A stretch of 64,000 nt of DNA from Pseudomonadota bacterium (GCA_018241665.1 JAFEDK010000019.1:178077-242076); one strand, 5' to 3'; shown: positions 45,763 to 54,032, numbered from the stretch's first letter. A program made the numbers and translations. Notes: a model not told the origin generated them from the letters alone.

Positions 45763-46527
45763 ATGTCTGAGCTTGTCATCAAGCAAACCCACGCCTTGAT
45801 CCAGGCCGGCGAAATCGCCGAAGCCGAAGCCAACCTCGCCGTCATCGCCGAGCAGGAAGGCGACCACGCCCTGGTGGCGGTGCTCGACGAGATGGCCCCC
45901 AAGGACGTGCTGGCCGTCATGCGCGAGTTCGACGCCAGCAAGGAATCGGTCATCAACCTGCTGGTCAGCCCCGAGCAGTTCGTCCAGGCCATCCTCCTCG
46001 AACGCCAGTACGGCGAGCCCCTCGAGAAGTACGTGCCGCGCCTGCGCAACACCATGAACGCCGTCATGCACCGCACCGGCCCGTCCTGCGCCGAGGTGCT
46101 GGAATGCCTCGCCGAGCACGACGAAGGCGTGCGCCTGCTGGCCGACTACTTCATCGACCACTACGACTCCCTGCTCGCCCTCGCCTTCCACGGCGTGTTC
46201 GAACAGGAGATCGACGCCGAGAAGGCCTTCGCGCCCAAGTCCGCCATCACCTGGGACGCCGAGCGCGTGGACGAGCTCGACCAGGGCCTCGAGATCGGCG
46301 ACGCGGTCGAGATGGTGCGGGTACGCATGTCCCGCTCCGAAGTGGCCGATGGCGACTGGATGGAAACCGCCTGGGTGCTGCGCCACGAGTTCCAGGACAC
46401 CTTCGAGCTGCTCGTCATCGAGATCCAGGACCGCCTCCAGCGTGCCGCCGAAGCCGCCCGCCTGCCCGCCGAAACCGAACCGGGCGTGCCGCGCCTGGAA
46501 GAGGACGACGAAGAATCCGCGATCTGA
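45763..46527 (+). CDS. Hypothetical helical protein (J-domain cluster, gene 3)
   Basis: The 254-residue protein appears all-helical and acidic, with short repeats of the type AEIAEAEANLAVIAEQEGDH, reminiscent of HEAT/TPR-like scaffolds. No catalytic motif is seen. The tail is EEDDEESAI. It is 18 bases after gene 2 with AAAGG before the ATG. A scaffold or chaperone-client role is a guess. Confidence 0.85.
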   Translation: MSELVIKQTHALIQAGEIAEAEANLAVIAEQEGDHALVAVLDEMAPKDVLAVMREFDASKESVINLLVSPEQFVQAILLERQYGEPLEKYVPRLRNTMNAVMHRTGPSCAEVLECLAEHDEGVRLLADYFIDHYDSLLALAFHGVFEQEIDAEKAFAPKSAITWDAERVDELDQGLEIGDAVEMVRVRMSRSEVADGDWMETAWVLRHEFQDTFELLVIEIQDRLQRAAEAARLPAETEPGVPRLEEDDEESAI

Positions 46528-46537
46528 TCCGACGCCC

Positions 46538-47764
46538 ATGTCCATCGATACCGCACTCGCCACCGTCGACACCAGCCCCTATTTCGAACGGGTGCTGCGT
46601 CACGCGCTGAAGAACCACCACGTGGATGCCGCCCGCCTGGACGGCATCCGCAAGGAAGGCGCCAAGGGCATCGTGCAGCTGGCCGCCTACTTCGGCACCG
46701 CCAACCTGCGCCCCGAGCTGGAAGCCGCCCGCAACCGGCTGGTGACCCTCGTCGGCCTGGCCCTCGAAGCGGAATCCGGTGGACGCATGGACGTCGCCAC
46801 CCAGTTGCTGCGCGACAAGACGCTGCTGGCCCTCTCCAAGGCCGGCGCCGACCGCCTGCGCAAGCTCCACGCGCTGCCCAGCGAGCGCCTGCTGGCCGGC
46901 CCCGAGGTGCTGCGCGAGAACGAGAAGGACTTTCTCGACAAGCACACCTCGGTCACGCCGATCACCTTCTCCCGCTACCTCGCCGAGCGACGCGTGCGCG
47001 AGCAGAACCAGCACCACATCGAGCTGGCCTACTGGCTGGCCGGCAAGTTCGGCGTGGGCCGCGACGACGCCACCGAATGGCATGTGTTCTGCGAATCGGT
47101 GGTCAACAGCGCGCTGCTGGTCCTCCTCAACGAACGCAAGCCCGCCGGCTTCTTCAGCGTCGACCGCTTCATGAAGCTGCACGAAGCCGCCCTCAAGAAA
47201 CGCAGCCCCGCCTTCCCGACCCTCGACACCTGGCTGGAGGATGCCCCCGCCCACCTGCGCAGCCTGATGGAGAAAGAGAAGGAACGCTTCATCACCAAGG
47301 TGCTGCCGGTGGTCCGCGAGGTGCCCGCCACCGAGCTCTACCGCAACCAGGACCGCTTCTCCGGCCTGTTCTTCTTCGACACCAGCTCGGTCGACGAGAT
47401 CACCCACCACGACAAGGCCCGCGCCGAGGAATGGCTGCGCATCACCGGCCGCCAGGGCGACCACACCGACGTGCAGTGCGGCGTGCTGCTGATGATCGCC
47501 ACCGGCGTGTCCCCCGCCCGCAGCCTGCGCAAGAAGGACGCCCTGCAGATCTGGGACAACTTCCGCGACAAAGGCTTCGACGAGGACGCCGTCGCCCACT
47601 TCATCGAGAACGTCGTCCCCTTCGAATACCAGGCCGACGTGCGCCGCATGTGGCTCGAAGACCTCGGCCCCGAAGCCCGCATGCAGCTCGACCAGCACGA
47701 CGAAGGCGACGTCCTCGACTACCTGCAGGACACCTGCCGCGCCAGCTGGAAAAAACGCGGCTGA
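46538..47764 (+). CDS. Hypothetical protein (J-domain cluster, gene 4)
   Basis: The 408-residue soluble, probably helical protein begins MSIDTALATVDTSPYFERVL. It contains VTPITFSRYLAERRVREQNQ, SGLFFFDTSSVDEITHHDKA and RRMWLEDLGPEARMQLDQHD. No known enzyme motif is recognised. It follows gene 3 by ten bases and probably ends the operon. The next gene begins after about 130 bases with its own signal-peptide protein. Confidence 0.85.
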   Translation: MSIDTALATVDTSPYFERVLRHALKNHHVDAARLDGIRKEGAKGIVQLAAYFGTANLRPELEAARNRLVTLVGLALEAESGGRMDVATQLLRDKTLLALSKAGADRLRKLHALPSERLLAGPEVLRENEKDFLDKHTSVTPITFSRYLAERRVREQNQHHIELAYWLAGKFGVGRDDATEWHVFCESVVNSALLVLLNERKPAGFFSVDRFMKLHEAALKKRSPAFPTLDTWLEDAPAHLRSLMEKEKERFITKVLPVVREVPATELYRNQDRFSGLFFFDTSSVDEITHHDKARAEEWLRITGRQGDHTDVQCGVLLMIATGVSPARSLRKKDALQIWDNFRDKGFDEDAVAHFIENVVPFEYQADVRRMWLEDLGPEARMQLDQHDEGDVLDYLQDTCRASWKKRG

Positions 47765-47892
47765 CCCCCGGCATTACGCCAACCCAATGACAGCCCCATA
47801 TCCGCAAGGCATCCCTTGCGGATAAACTCGCGCCTCCAACAACCGAGAGCTGGCAACAGACCGGCTCCGTCACCTTGTCCATGGAGACTGTC

Positions 47893-49050
47893 ATGGGATT
47901 TTCCGCCCGGGGCCTTGGCGCCCTGACCACCTTGCTCGGCGGCCTGCTGCTCGCCAGCTCCCCGCTGCACGCTGCCCCCGCAGCCCCCGCTGCAAACGAC
48001 ACCATCCGCATCGGCCAGAGCGCCGCCCTCAGCGGCCCCCTCGCCGAACTCGGCACCGAACTGCGCGACGGCGCCCAGGCCTACCTCAAGTGGATCAACA
48101 GCAAGGGCGGCATCCACGGCAAGAAGATCGAACTCGTCAGCGACGACGACGCCTACGTGCCCGAACGCGCGGTAAACAACGTCAAGAAGCAGCTCGACGA
48201 CGACAAGGTGCTGGCCTTCCTCGGCATCATGGGCACCGCCAACTACTGGGCCGTGATGCCCCTGCTCGACGAACGCAAGGTCCCCTCCGTCGCCCCCTAC
48301 ACCGGCTCTGACGACCTGCGGACCCAGACTTCCCCCTACACCTTCTGGGTGCGCGCCAGCTACGGCGACGAAGCCGAGAAGATCGTCCGCCAGCTCACCA
48401 CCACCGGCGTCACCCGCATCGCCGTCTTCTACCAGGACGACACCCTCGGCATCTCCGGCGTGGACGGCGTCACCAAGGCCCTGCGCAAGCGCAACCTGAC
48501 CATCGCCGCCAAAGGCGCCTTCGACAAGAACACCCAGGACGTCGGCTCCGCCGTGCAACGCATCGCCGCCGCCAACCCGCAGGCGGTGATCATGTTCAGC
48601 ACCTACAAGGCCACCGCCAGCTTCGTCCGCAAGCTCAAGCAGAGCGGCAGCGCCGCCCAGCTGTTCGCCGTTTCCGTCGTCGGTGTCCATGCCCTCACCA
48701 ACGAACTCGGCCCCGACGCCACCGGCATCGCCATCTCCCAGGTCATGCCCTACCCGGGCAACGCCGCGCTGCCGCTGGTGCGCGAATTCGAAGCCCTCCC
48801 CAAGGCCCTGCAACCGAAGGCCGGCCTCACCTACACCACGCTGGAAGGCTTCATCTCCGCCAAAGTCCTCGTCGAAGGCCTGCGCCGCGCCGGCCCCCAA
48901 CCCACCCGCGAAAAACTCACCACCGCCCTCGAAAGCCTGCGCAACTACGACACCGGCGGCTACACCATCGACTTCGGCCCCGGCAAACGCCAAGGCTCCC
49001 ACTTCGCCGAAGTCACCATCATCGGCAGCGGCGGCAAACTGATGCACTAA
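47893..49050 (+). CDS. Branched-chain amino acid-type ABC substrate-binding protein (orphan)
   Basis: The 385-residue periplasmic protein has a signal peptide (hydrophobic core LTTLLGGLLLASS, likely cut after LHA) and the type I binding fold: IRIGQSAALSGPLAELGTEL, INSKGGIHGKKIELVSDDDAY and YTTLEGFISAKVLVEGLRRA. ATG 47893 has GGAG seven bases upstream; earlier ATG and TTG starts lack one. There is no permease or ATPase gene nearby, so it may feed a distant transporter or act in sensing. Confidence 0.88.
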   Translation: MGFSARGLGALTTLLGGLLLASSPLHAAPAAPAANDTIRIGQSAALSGPLAELGTELRDGAQAYLKWINSKGGIHGKKIELVSDDDAYVPERAVNNVKKQLDDDKVLAFLGIMGTANYWAVMPLLDERKVPSVAPYTGSDDLRTQTSPYTFWVRASYGDEAEKIVRQLTTTGVTRIAVFYQDDTLGISGVDGVTKALRKRNLTIAAKGAFDKNTQDVGSAVQRIAAANPQAVIMFSTYKATASFVRKLKQSGSAAQLFAVSVVGVHALTNELGPDATGIAISQVMPYPGNAALPLVREFEALPKALQPKAGLTYTTLEGFISAKVLVEGLRRAGPQPTREKLTTALESLRNYDTGGYTIDFGPGKRQGSHFAEVTIIGSGGKLMH

Positions 49051-49065
49051 GCGCCCCGCACACCT

Positions 49066-49113
49066 CAGGGATGTTCGGAGGGCCAGTTGCCCTGGATCCG
49101 CCGAGCATCCCTG
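49066..49113 (+). terminator. Long hairpin after the binding-protein gene (possible terminator)
   Basis: CAGGGATGTTCGG (49066) pairs with CCGAGCATCCCTG (49101) over 13 positions with one G-T pair, and an inner AGGGC/GCCCT stem lies in the loop. It is followed by GAACAAAA rather than a T-tract, so it may be an RNA-end structure rather than a classical intrinsic terminator. Confidence 0.5.
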
Positions 49114-49541
49114 GAACAAAAGCCAGGCGTAACGTCACAATTACGAAACAAAGCTATTGCAGAATCCCGACCAGGCATGGTAGGGTGCGCCACCAATTCA
49201 GCAAGAAGCCCACCACCAACCGGGGCTTCTCATGAATTTCAATAGCGCATATCGCGCGAGTAGCGGTACCTCTCCCATCCAGACGCAGCGTCCCGAATTT
49301 GCCCATGACGGCAAGGGAACGCCCGGATGCGAAGCCTTCCTCTTCTTGAAAATAAACCGGCAGACGAGCCATCACGCGTCATCGCGTTTGGCACCGGCAA
49401 GCACTGCGTACCCACGACATCACAAGCATTCCGATTTGCTTTGTCGTAACGCCGCGCTTTCCGGGTACGCCTTTGAACTCGGCAGGTCTTGTCCTGTCGA
49501 ATCCATACTGCATGGCACAGGCCATCTCACAAAATAAAACT
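49114..49541 (+). other. Lower-GC stretch with hairpin and weak ORF
   Basis: This stretch is visibly poorer in GC than its surroundings. It contains a perfect hairpin AGAAGCCC (49204) / GGGCTTCT (49223). An ORF from 49232 to 49537 (101 residues, starting MNFNSAYRASSG) ends within six bases of the next small gene's start. Its sequence looks non-repetitive but I do not recognise it and there is no good ribosome site, so I do not call it a gene. Confidence 0.4.
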
Positions 49542-49760
49542 ATGCACAACAACACACCTATCACCGTGGGCCGCTTTCGCGTCTCCCCCATGACCAAACC
49601 GGACTCCGACGGCAGCTTCGCTGCATCGGTGTCCATCCACTCGGGCAGGGGCACATCCACCACGACCCGGATCATGCGTTTCAAACCCCGTTTCACGAGT
49701 CAAACCGCGGCCCTGCATTACGCCTCGACCGAAGGCGTCGCCTGGGCCCTTCAGCACTGA
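49542..49760 (+). CDS. Small conserved-looking protein (VSI-SGRG type)
   Basis: The 72-residue protein begins MHNNTPITVGRFRVSPMTKP and contains SFAASVSIHSGRGTSTTTR, then FKPRFTSQTAALHYASTEG. This resembles a group of small beta/gammaproteobacterial proteins that I recall having a similar SIRSGRG...PRF...AA..YA pattern; no function is known. An earlier ATG (49473) is possible. Ribosome site is weak. It sits in the lower-GC accessory stretch. Confidence 0.55.
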   Translation: MHNNTPITVGRFRVSPMTKPDSDGSFAASVSIHSGRGTSTTTRIMRFKPRFTSQTAALHYASTEGVAWALQH

Positions 49761-49813
49761 CAGCAACGCTCTGGTAATACTCTTCGTCATGCCTCGGCCC
49801 GTAGAGGTCGATC

Positions 49814-49969
49814 ATGCGTCCCCCCATCCTTACCCTGCTCATCACCCAGGCGCTAGGCTTTGACACGGACAAACGGATCTGGTTGATCACCAGCAAACCG
49901 CCAGGCCTTGAGCCACACAAGCGCGAAGTCATATCTGCGCCACGCGAAATGACTTTGGCCAGCATCTAA
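49814..49969 (+). CDS. Small ORF of 51 residues
   Basis: GAGG lies six bases before the ATG. The encoded peptide is MRPPILTLLITQALGFDTDK followed by a mixed, charged tail. The hydrophobic start (ILTLLITQALGF) could be a short membrane or buried segment. It overlaps the minus-strand small ORF at 49929-50078 by 41 bases, so at most one may be expressed. No family recognised. Confidence 0.35.
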   Translation: MRPPILTLLITQALGFDTDKRIWLITSKPPGLEPHKREVISAPREMTLASI

Positions 49970-50078
49970 AAGCATTCTGAGTCCTCCGAAAAAACTTCGG
50001 AGCTCCCGGAATACTTATCGCATACCACCGAATCCTCTTCGCCGCCTCGCGAACCCTCTTCGCGATCTCGCGAATCAT
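49929..50078 (-). CDS. Small cationic peptide encoded over a 21-bp tandem repeat
   Basis: On the minus strand, a GGAGGGGAGAAG ribosome site directly precedes an ATG at 50078. The 49-residue product begins with heptad repeats MIREIAKRVREAAKRIRW, a strongly basic amphipathic helix. The rest is basic and aromatic (PKFFRRTQNAFRCWPKSFR). The heptads correspond to the 21-bp DNA repeat. Such a composition resembles membrane-active or nucleic-acid-binding small peptides; this is an inference. Confidence 0.45.
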   Translation of the reverse strand: MIREIAKRVREAAKRIRWYAISIPGAPKFFRRTQNAFRCWPKSFRVAQI

Positions 50079-50096
50079 CTTCTCCCCTCCGCGAAG
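50029..50096 (-). repeat. 21-bp tandem repeat (about 3.2 copies)
   Basis: Units start at 50029, 50050, 50071 and 50092 (partial), with a shared CGAAYCNTCTTC core on the plus strand. Divergence between units is several bases. The unit length of 21 bp preserves reading frame in the minus-strand peptide ORF. Confidence 0.85.
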
Positions 50097-50226
50097 TCCA
50101 ATCGCCGGCCACTGAACTCGTTCCCGGTCGCCCGAGTGCGTCACGTCACAGCCCATAATGCATAAGCCATCGTAGTGTAGCGAGCATAGACAACGTCTCC
50201 AGCCCATTGCCTCCCGCACACACGCC

Positions 50227-50619
50227 ATGGCCAACCCGAACAAAGCCCGCATGTCGCCGCAACACCTCAAGGCCGACGAAGACACCTACCGCGCCCTCAA
50301 GGGCATCCCCCACTACCAGCCCTACAAGGACGACTACAGCTTCCCCGCCGTCAGCGCGGCATACCACAAGCTGAACGCCGCCCACGAAGCCGAACTCCAC
50401 GCCCGCCACACCCACGCCGCCACCCGCGACGCCCTCATCGCCGCCCAGCACGACTTCCACGAACTGATCCTCGGCGTGAAAAGCCAGGTCAGGGCGATAT
50501 ACGGTCCGGATTCGGATGAACTGGCGGCGCTGGGGTTGAAGAAGAAGTCGGAGCGGAAGGGGCGAGGGAAGGCAACGGGCAAATCCGGGGGCAAATCGTC
50601 GGATGGAACGGCGGCATGA
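50227..50619 (+). CDS. Hypothetical protein with basic C terminus
   Basis: The 130-residue protein begins MANPNKARMSPQHLKADEDT. It continues with a helical region (AAHEAELHARHTHAATRDALIAAQHDFHEL) and ends in SDELAALGLKKKSERKGRGK, a basic tail. I recall similar small proteins of unknown function with a C-terminal GLKKKSERK motif, but cannot assign a role. There is no membrane segment. It begins 149 bases after the peptide ORF start, in the opposite orientation. Confidence 0.75.
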   Translation: MANPNKARMSPQHLKADEDTYRALKGIPHYQPYKDDYSFPAVSAAYHKLNAAHEAELHARHTHAATRDALIAAQHDFHELILGVKSQVRAIYGPDSDELAALGLKKKSERKGRGKATGKSGGKSSDGTAA

Positions 50620-50649
50620 GCAGTCATCTGGATCGTCAGCAGATACGCC

Positions 50650-51147
50650 ATGGATTTTGAACACATAGATCAATTACCCAAGTTCGGCTTCTGCGGTGGC
50701 ATTCCGATAGCCGAATTACAGAGCTCATGCAAGGATGTGCCCCAAAAGCAAGGCGTGTATTTGGTCGTCCGGAAAAACGAACAACCGGTCAGCTTCCTGG
50801 AAACGAGTAGCGGGGGTCACTTCAAGAATCGAGACCCCTCAGTTTCAGTCTTGACTCTTGAAGCCCGGTGGCTTGCCCTTCCTAAAGTTGTGTACGTCGG
50901 AAAAGCCGGGGGCAAGACCCATTTCGCAACGCTCCAAGACCGTTTGCACGCATATATGCAGTTTGGTATCGGCCGCCGTTATGCGCATTGGGGCGGTCGG
51001 TACATTTGGCAACTTTCCGACGCAGGAGAACTTCTGATTTTCTGGAAAGAAACCATGAAAGAAGAACCACGGCTCGTCGAGAAGCAACTTCTCTGCGAGT
51101 TTTTTCAGACATATGAACAACTTCCCTTTGCCAATCTAAGGAAGTAG
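50650..51147 (+). CDS. GIY-YIG-like domain protein
   Basis: The 165-residue protein contains QGVYLVVRKNE near residue 35 and, later, PKVVYVGKAGG. These are the two halves of a GIY-YIG-type core, followed by LQDRLHAYMQFGIGRRYAHW and a late glutamate (KEEPRLVEKQLL). These match nuclease-fold layout, though the first block is GVY rather than GIY and the catalytic arginine is not certain. Codon use is more AT-rich than neighbours, suggesting recent acquisition. Function could be DNA cleavage or repair. Confidence 0.65.
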   Translation: MDFEHIDQLPKFGFCGGIPIAELQSSCKDVPQKQGVYLVVRKNEQPVSFLETSSGGHFKNRDPSVSVLTLEARWLALPKVVYVGKAGGKTHFATLQDRLHAYMQFGIGRRYAHWGGRYIWQLSDAGELLIFWKETMKEEPRLVEKQLLCEFFQTYEQLPFANLRK

Positions 51148-51296
51148 CGGTGGCGCTCGATGAATTAAAGCGCTTACGTAAAACGACTATTCTTATCAAG
51201 TAAAACAAATACATAGACTCTAATAACCAGCCTGTTTGAACTGATCTTCATCATTCGCCAACCTCCTGCAACCTGATCATAGCCACACCCACAACA

Positions 51297-52031
51297 ATGA
51301 AGCTCTGCACCTATAACCTAAGATCCGGCGGGCACAAGAACCCCGGCAATCACTGGCAGCGTGCGTTGATGGATCTGGGAGCCGACGTCATTTGCGCCCA
51401 GGAGTCCGAAGCGCCGAGCCGATATATTGCCCCTGAGGAATTTTCCGGTATCAAAGGTTGCATCCATGCGAACGTTGCTCATGGGAAGTGGGGCAGCGCC
51501 ATCCTGTCAAAGGATCATGTCCTTGAGCCGATCGAGGTTTCAGGCTTCGATGGCTGGGTGATGGGCGCGAGAATAAAGGAAGTCAGAATTGCCGGGGTCG
51601 CACAAACAATTACGGTTTTTTCCATTCACGCGCCTTCTCCGGGGCCTTATGAACCCAGCGTCAATCGCATTTTGGACGAAATCGAAAAGCATCAGGATGG
51701 CACGCCACTACTGATTGCCGGCGACTTTAACCTCACGACGGCTGTTCGCCATGCCTCGGAGGAGGGCATGAAAAATACGGCTGGAGAGCGACGTATTCAC
51801 GATCGGCTACGGCGCGAATTTGGCGTGATGAATGCATGGCAAGCTCTTCACCCCAATATGAATCTGCCCCAGACCCTTCGCTGGAACAGGGCACCAGACA
51901 AGCCATACCACTGTGATGCGATTTTCGTCAGCCACAGCCTGCTACCGCATCTCGTCAGCGCAACAGTCATTCAGGACGGGGAATTTGCATCCTTGAGCGA
52001 CCACAATCCAATTCTTGTAGAGCTTGCTTGA
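51297..52031 (+). CDS. Endonuclease/exonuclease/phosphatase (EEP) family protein
   Basis: The 244-residue protein has the EEP signature: KLCTYNLRSGGHKNPGNHW, VICAQESE (metal glutamate), FSIHAPSP, LLIAGDFNLTTA and the terminal SLSDHNPILVE with its catalytic aspartate and histidine. This fold covers exonuclease III, DNase I-like and phosphodiesterase enzymes; the substrate is undetermined. Its base composition is lower in GC. The adjacent GNAT gene overlaps its end region closely. Confidence 0.85.
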   Translation: MKLCTYNLRSGGHKNPGNHWQRALMDLGADVICAQESEAPSRYIAPEEFSGIKGCIHANVAHGKWGSAILSKDHVLEPIEVSGFDGWVMGARIKEVRIAGVAQTITVFSIHAPSPGPYEPSVNRILDEIEKHQDGTPLLIAGDFNLTTAVRHASEEGMKNTAGERRIHDRLRREFGVMNAWQALHPNMNLPQTLRWNRAPDKPYHCDAIFVSHSLLPHLVSATVIQDGEFASLSDHNPILVELA

Positions 52032-52044
52032 GCCTCAGCAACGC

Positions 52045-52572
52045 ATGAAGTCCATTCCCTCCGTCATCCAAAGCCCGCTTTACGACCAGCCTCCCTCTAC
52101 GATCTCGATCCGCGAAGCCCAGCCGACGGATGCCGGACACATTGGCACCCTGTATCTACAACTAGTGAACAACCCCGCCGTTACCGTGCTACCGGAACGG
52201 CTCGCCGAATTGCAGGAGGATGCCAACACGGCCCTGTTTGTCGCCGAGGAAGATGGCTGCGTGCAGGCGACGGCGCTGGTCTCCCTGTGTGCGGATGCAA
52301 TGTTCGGCCGCCAGCCCTTTGCCGTCGTGGAGAACGTAGTCGTGGATGCCCAGTGCCGCAACAGAGGCATCGGCACGCGCCTGTTTGCCCACATCGAGGC
52401 GTTTTGCCTGGCCCAGGACTGTTCCAAGATCATGCTGATGAGCAGCCTGCACCGTCAGGACGCGCACCGCTTCTTCGAACACAGCGGTTTCATCGGTTCC
52501 ACGAAACGCGGGTTTGTGAAGTACCGCAGTGCATTCAGGCGCTCGGGGCCGCGTGCTTCCGCGCCCGATTGA
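52045..52572 (+). CDS. GNAT-family N-acetyltransferase
   Basis: The 175-residue protein has TISIREAQPTDAGHIGTLYL, VENVVVDAQCRNRGIGTRLF (acetyl-CoA-binding motif A near residue 105) and HRFFEHSGFIGSTKRGFVKY. ATG 52045 is preferred over an upstream TTG that overlaps the EEP gene. The acetyl acceptor is unknown. It is 13 bases downstream of the EEP gene and may be co-transcribed. Confidence 0.9.
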   Translation: MKSIPSVIQSPLYDQPPSTISIREAQPTDAGHIGTLYLQLVNNPAVTVLPERLAELQEDANTALFVAEEDGCVQATALVSLCADAMFGRQPFAVVENVVVDAQCRNRGIGTRLFAHIEAFCLAQDCSKIMLMSSLHRQDAHRFFEHSGFIGSTKRGFVKYRSAFRRSGPRASAPD

Positions 52573-52613
52573 TCCACCCTGCATCTCCGTCGCAACACCA
52601 TCCGTCATCGCCC

Positions 52614-53513
52614 ATGCTGCCGATGCACTCCCAACTGATCGTCCCGCCCCACCCGGCGCTGGCGCCATGGATTTATCCGACGCTGGTGGTGGGCTTTCCT
52701 GGGGGTTGCCTGTCGCGCATTCCGGCGGCGCTGAGTCCGGCGCTGATCCTGTTCGCGCGGGGCGGCGGCTGGCGAACGGATGCGGCGGGCAGGCGCGGGC
52801 AGCGTTATCCGCGTGCGGTGATCGCCGGCCCGTGCCTGACGCCGCGCTTCACCGAGATCGAGGCGGGCGGGGTGTTCGTGTCGATGCTGTTCCGCCCGGG
52901 CCTGCTGGCGGAGGCGCTGGGGCCGAGCGTGGCGGAGTTGCGCGACCGGACCATTGCGCTGGACGAGGTGTTTCCGCCCGCCGATGTCCGCCGCATGGTC
53001 GAGCGCGTCGATGAGGAGCGACACCCGGCCCGCTGGGTGGGCCACCTGCAGGATCTGCTGCGGCGTGCGCTGCGTGTCGGCGGCAGCGTCCAGCAAGCCC
53101 TGCGCACCACGGGCTCGATGGTGAGCTTGTTCGAGCCGGCCGAGGCACAGGCGGCGGCGCTGTCCGTCGGTTTGCGCCAGTTCGAGCGGCGCCTCGACCG
53201 GGCCTACGGCGCCAATCTGAGGGATCTGCGGCGGGTGGCGCGCTTCGGCTTCGCGCTGCCTAAATTGTTTGCGGGCGCCGGGCGGCGCGGCCACGTGGCG
53301 CGGGTCGCCCAGGAGTTCGGCTATTACGATCAGGCCCACATGGATCGGGATTTCGCGGCGCTCACCGGCTATTCGCCGCGCGCGCTGGTGCAGTCGTCGG
53401 CCGGCGACGATCCGGGCTTCTGGCTGTACCGCATCGGCCAGCCGGATTTCCGCTCGCTGTTTCTGCCGGAGGATGTCGATTCGGTACAAGAAAGGGTCTT
53501 CGTCCGCCCCTAG
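52614..53513 (+). CDS. AraC-family transcriptional regulator
   Basis: The 299-residue protein has an N-terminal sensory domain (QLIVPPHPALAPWIYPTLVV) and a C-terminal AraC-type helix-turn-helix pair, including LRQFERRLDRAYGANLRDLRRVARF and the second-helix block VAQEFGYYDQAHMDRDFAALTGYSP. It resembles regulators with an unknown-function N-terminal domain. The start at 52614 has an alternative ATG three codons later. It precedes the solitary nuoB gene by 39 bases. Confidence 0.92.
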   Translation: MLPMHSQLIVPPHPALAPWIYPTLVVGFPGGCLSRIPAALSPALILFARGGGWRTDAAGRRGQRYPRAVIAGPCLTPRFTEIEAGGVFVSMLFRPGLLAEALGPSVAELRDRTIALDEVFPPADVRRMVERVDEERHPARWVGHLQDLLRRALRVGGSVQQALRTTGSMVSLFEPAEAQAAALSVGLRQFERRLDRAYGANLRDLRRVARFGFALPKLFAGAGRRGHVARVAQEFGYYDQAHMDRDFAALTGYSPRALVQSSAGDDPGFWLYRIGQPDFRSLFLPEDVDSVQERVFVRP

Positions 53514-53552
53514 AGTGGCATGCATTTGTTCTTCCCCGAAAGGAGATCCGCA

Positions 53553-54032
53553 ATGCATGCTCCCACCCTCCACGGCGACGGCTACCTGCTGACCAGTGTT
53601 GATTCCCTGCTCGACATGGTCCGCAGCGACAGCCTGTGGTTCCTGACCTTCGGCCTGGCCTGCTGCGCGGTGGAAATGATCCACGCGGCATCGGCGCGCT
53701 ATGACATGGACCGCTTCGGCGTGCTGCCGCGGGCCAGCCCGCGCCAGTCCGACCTGATGATCGTGGCCGGGACGCTGACCAACAAGATGGCGCCGGCCCT
53801 GCGCAAGGTGTACGACCAGATGGCCGAGCCGCGCTACGTGATCTCGATGGGCTCGTGCGCCAACGGCGGCGGCTATTACCACTATTCCTACTCGGTGGTA
53901 CGCGGCTGCGATCGCATCGTGCCGGTGGACATCTACGTACCCGGCTGCCCGCCCACCGCCGAGGCGTTGCTGTACGGGTTGATGCAGTTGCAGAACAAGA
54001 TGCGCCAGCGGCCGGCCTTGATCCAGCGCTGA
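53553..54032 (+). CDS. nuoB: Solitary NuoB-type NADH-quinone oxidoreductase subunit
   Basis: The 159-residue protein has all N2 cluster ligands: [16 protein letters not shown] and [13 protein letters not shown]. It shows the family's PSPRQSDVMIVAGT-type motif as [19 protein letters not shown]. The AAAGGAG ribosome site at 53539 sets the start at 53553. No other nuo genes are near, unlike the normal complex I operon, so this is probably a second copy. It is directly downstream of an AraC regulator and convergent with rep. Confidence 0.93.
   Translation: MHAPTLHGDGYLLTSVDSLLDMVRSDSLWFLTFGLACCAVEMIHAASARYDMDRFGVLPRASPRQSDLMIVAGTLTNKMAPALRKVYDQMAEPRYVISMGSCANGGGYYHYSYSVVRGCDRIVPVDIYVPGCPPTAEALLYGLMQLQNKMRQRPALIQR

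Noticed and set aside
49154-49375. Minus-strand ORF of 73 codons with a hydrophobic C-terminal part
   Set aside because: No good start or ribosome site in frame with the hydrophobic part, and it overlaps a hairpin; may be a decayed fragment.
49693-49965. Minus-strand ORF of 90 codons
   Set aside because: It overlaps two better-supported small ORFs on the plus strand and has no family character.
49051-52572. Prophage or integrative element
   Set aside because: No integrase, phage structural gene, attachment site or tRNA target was found.
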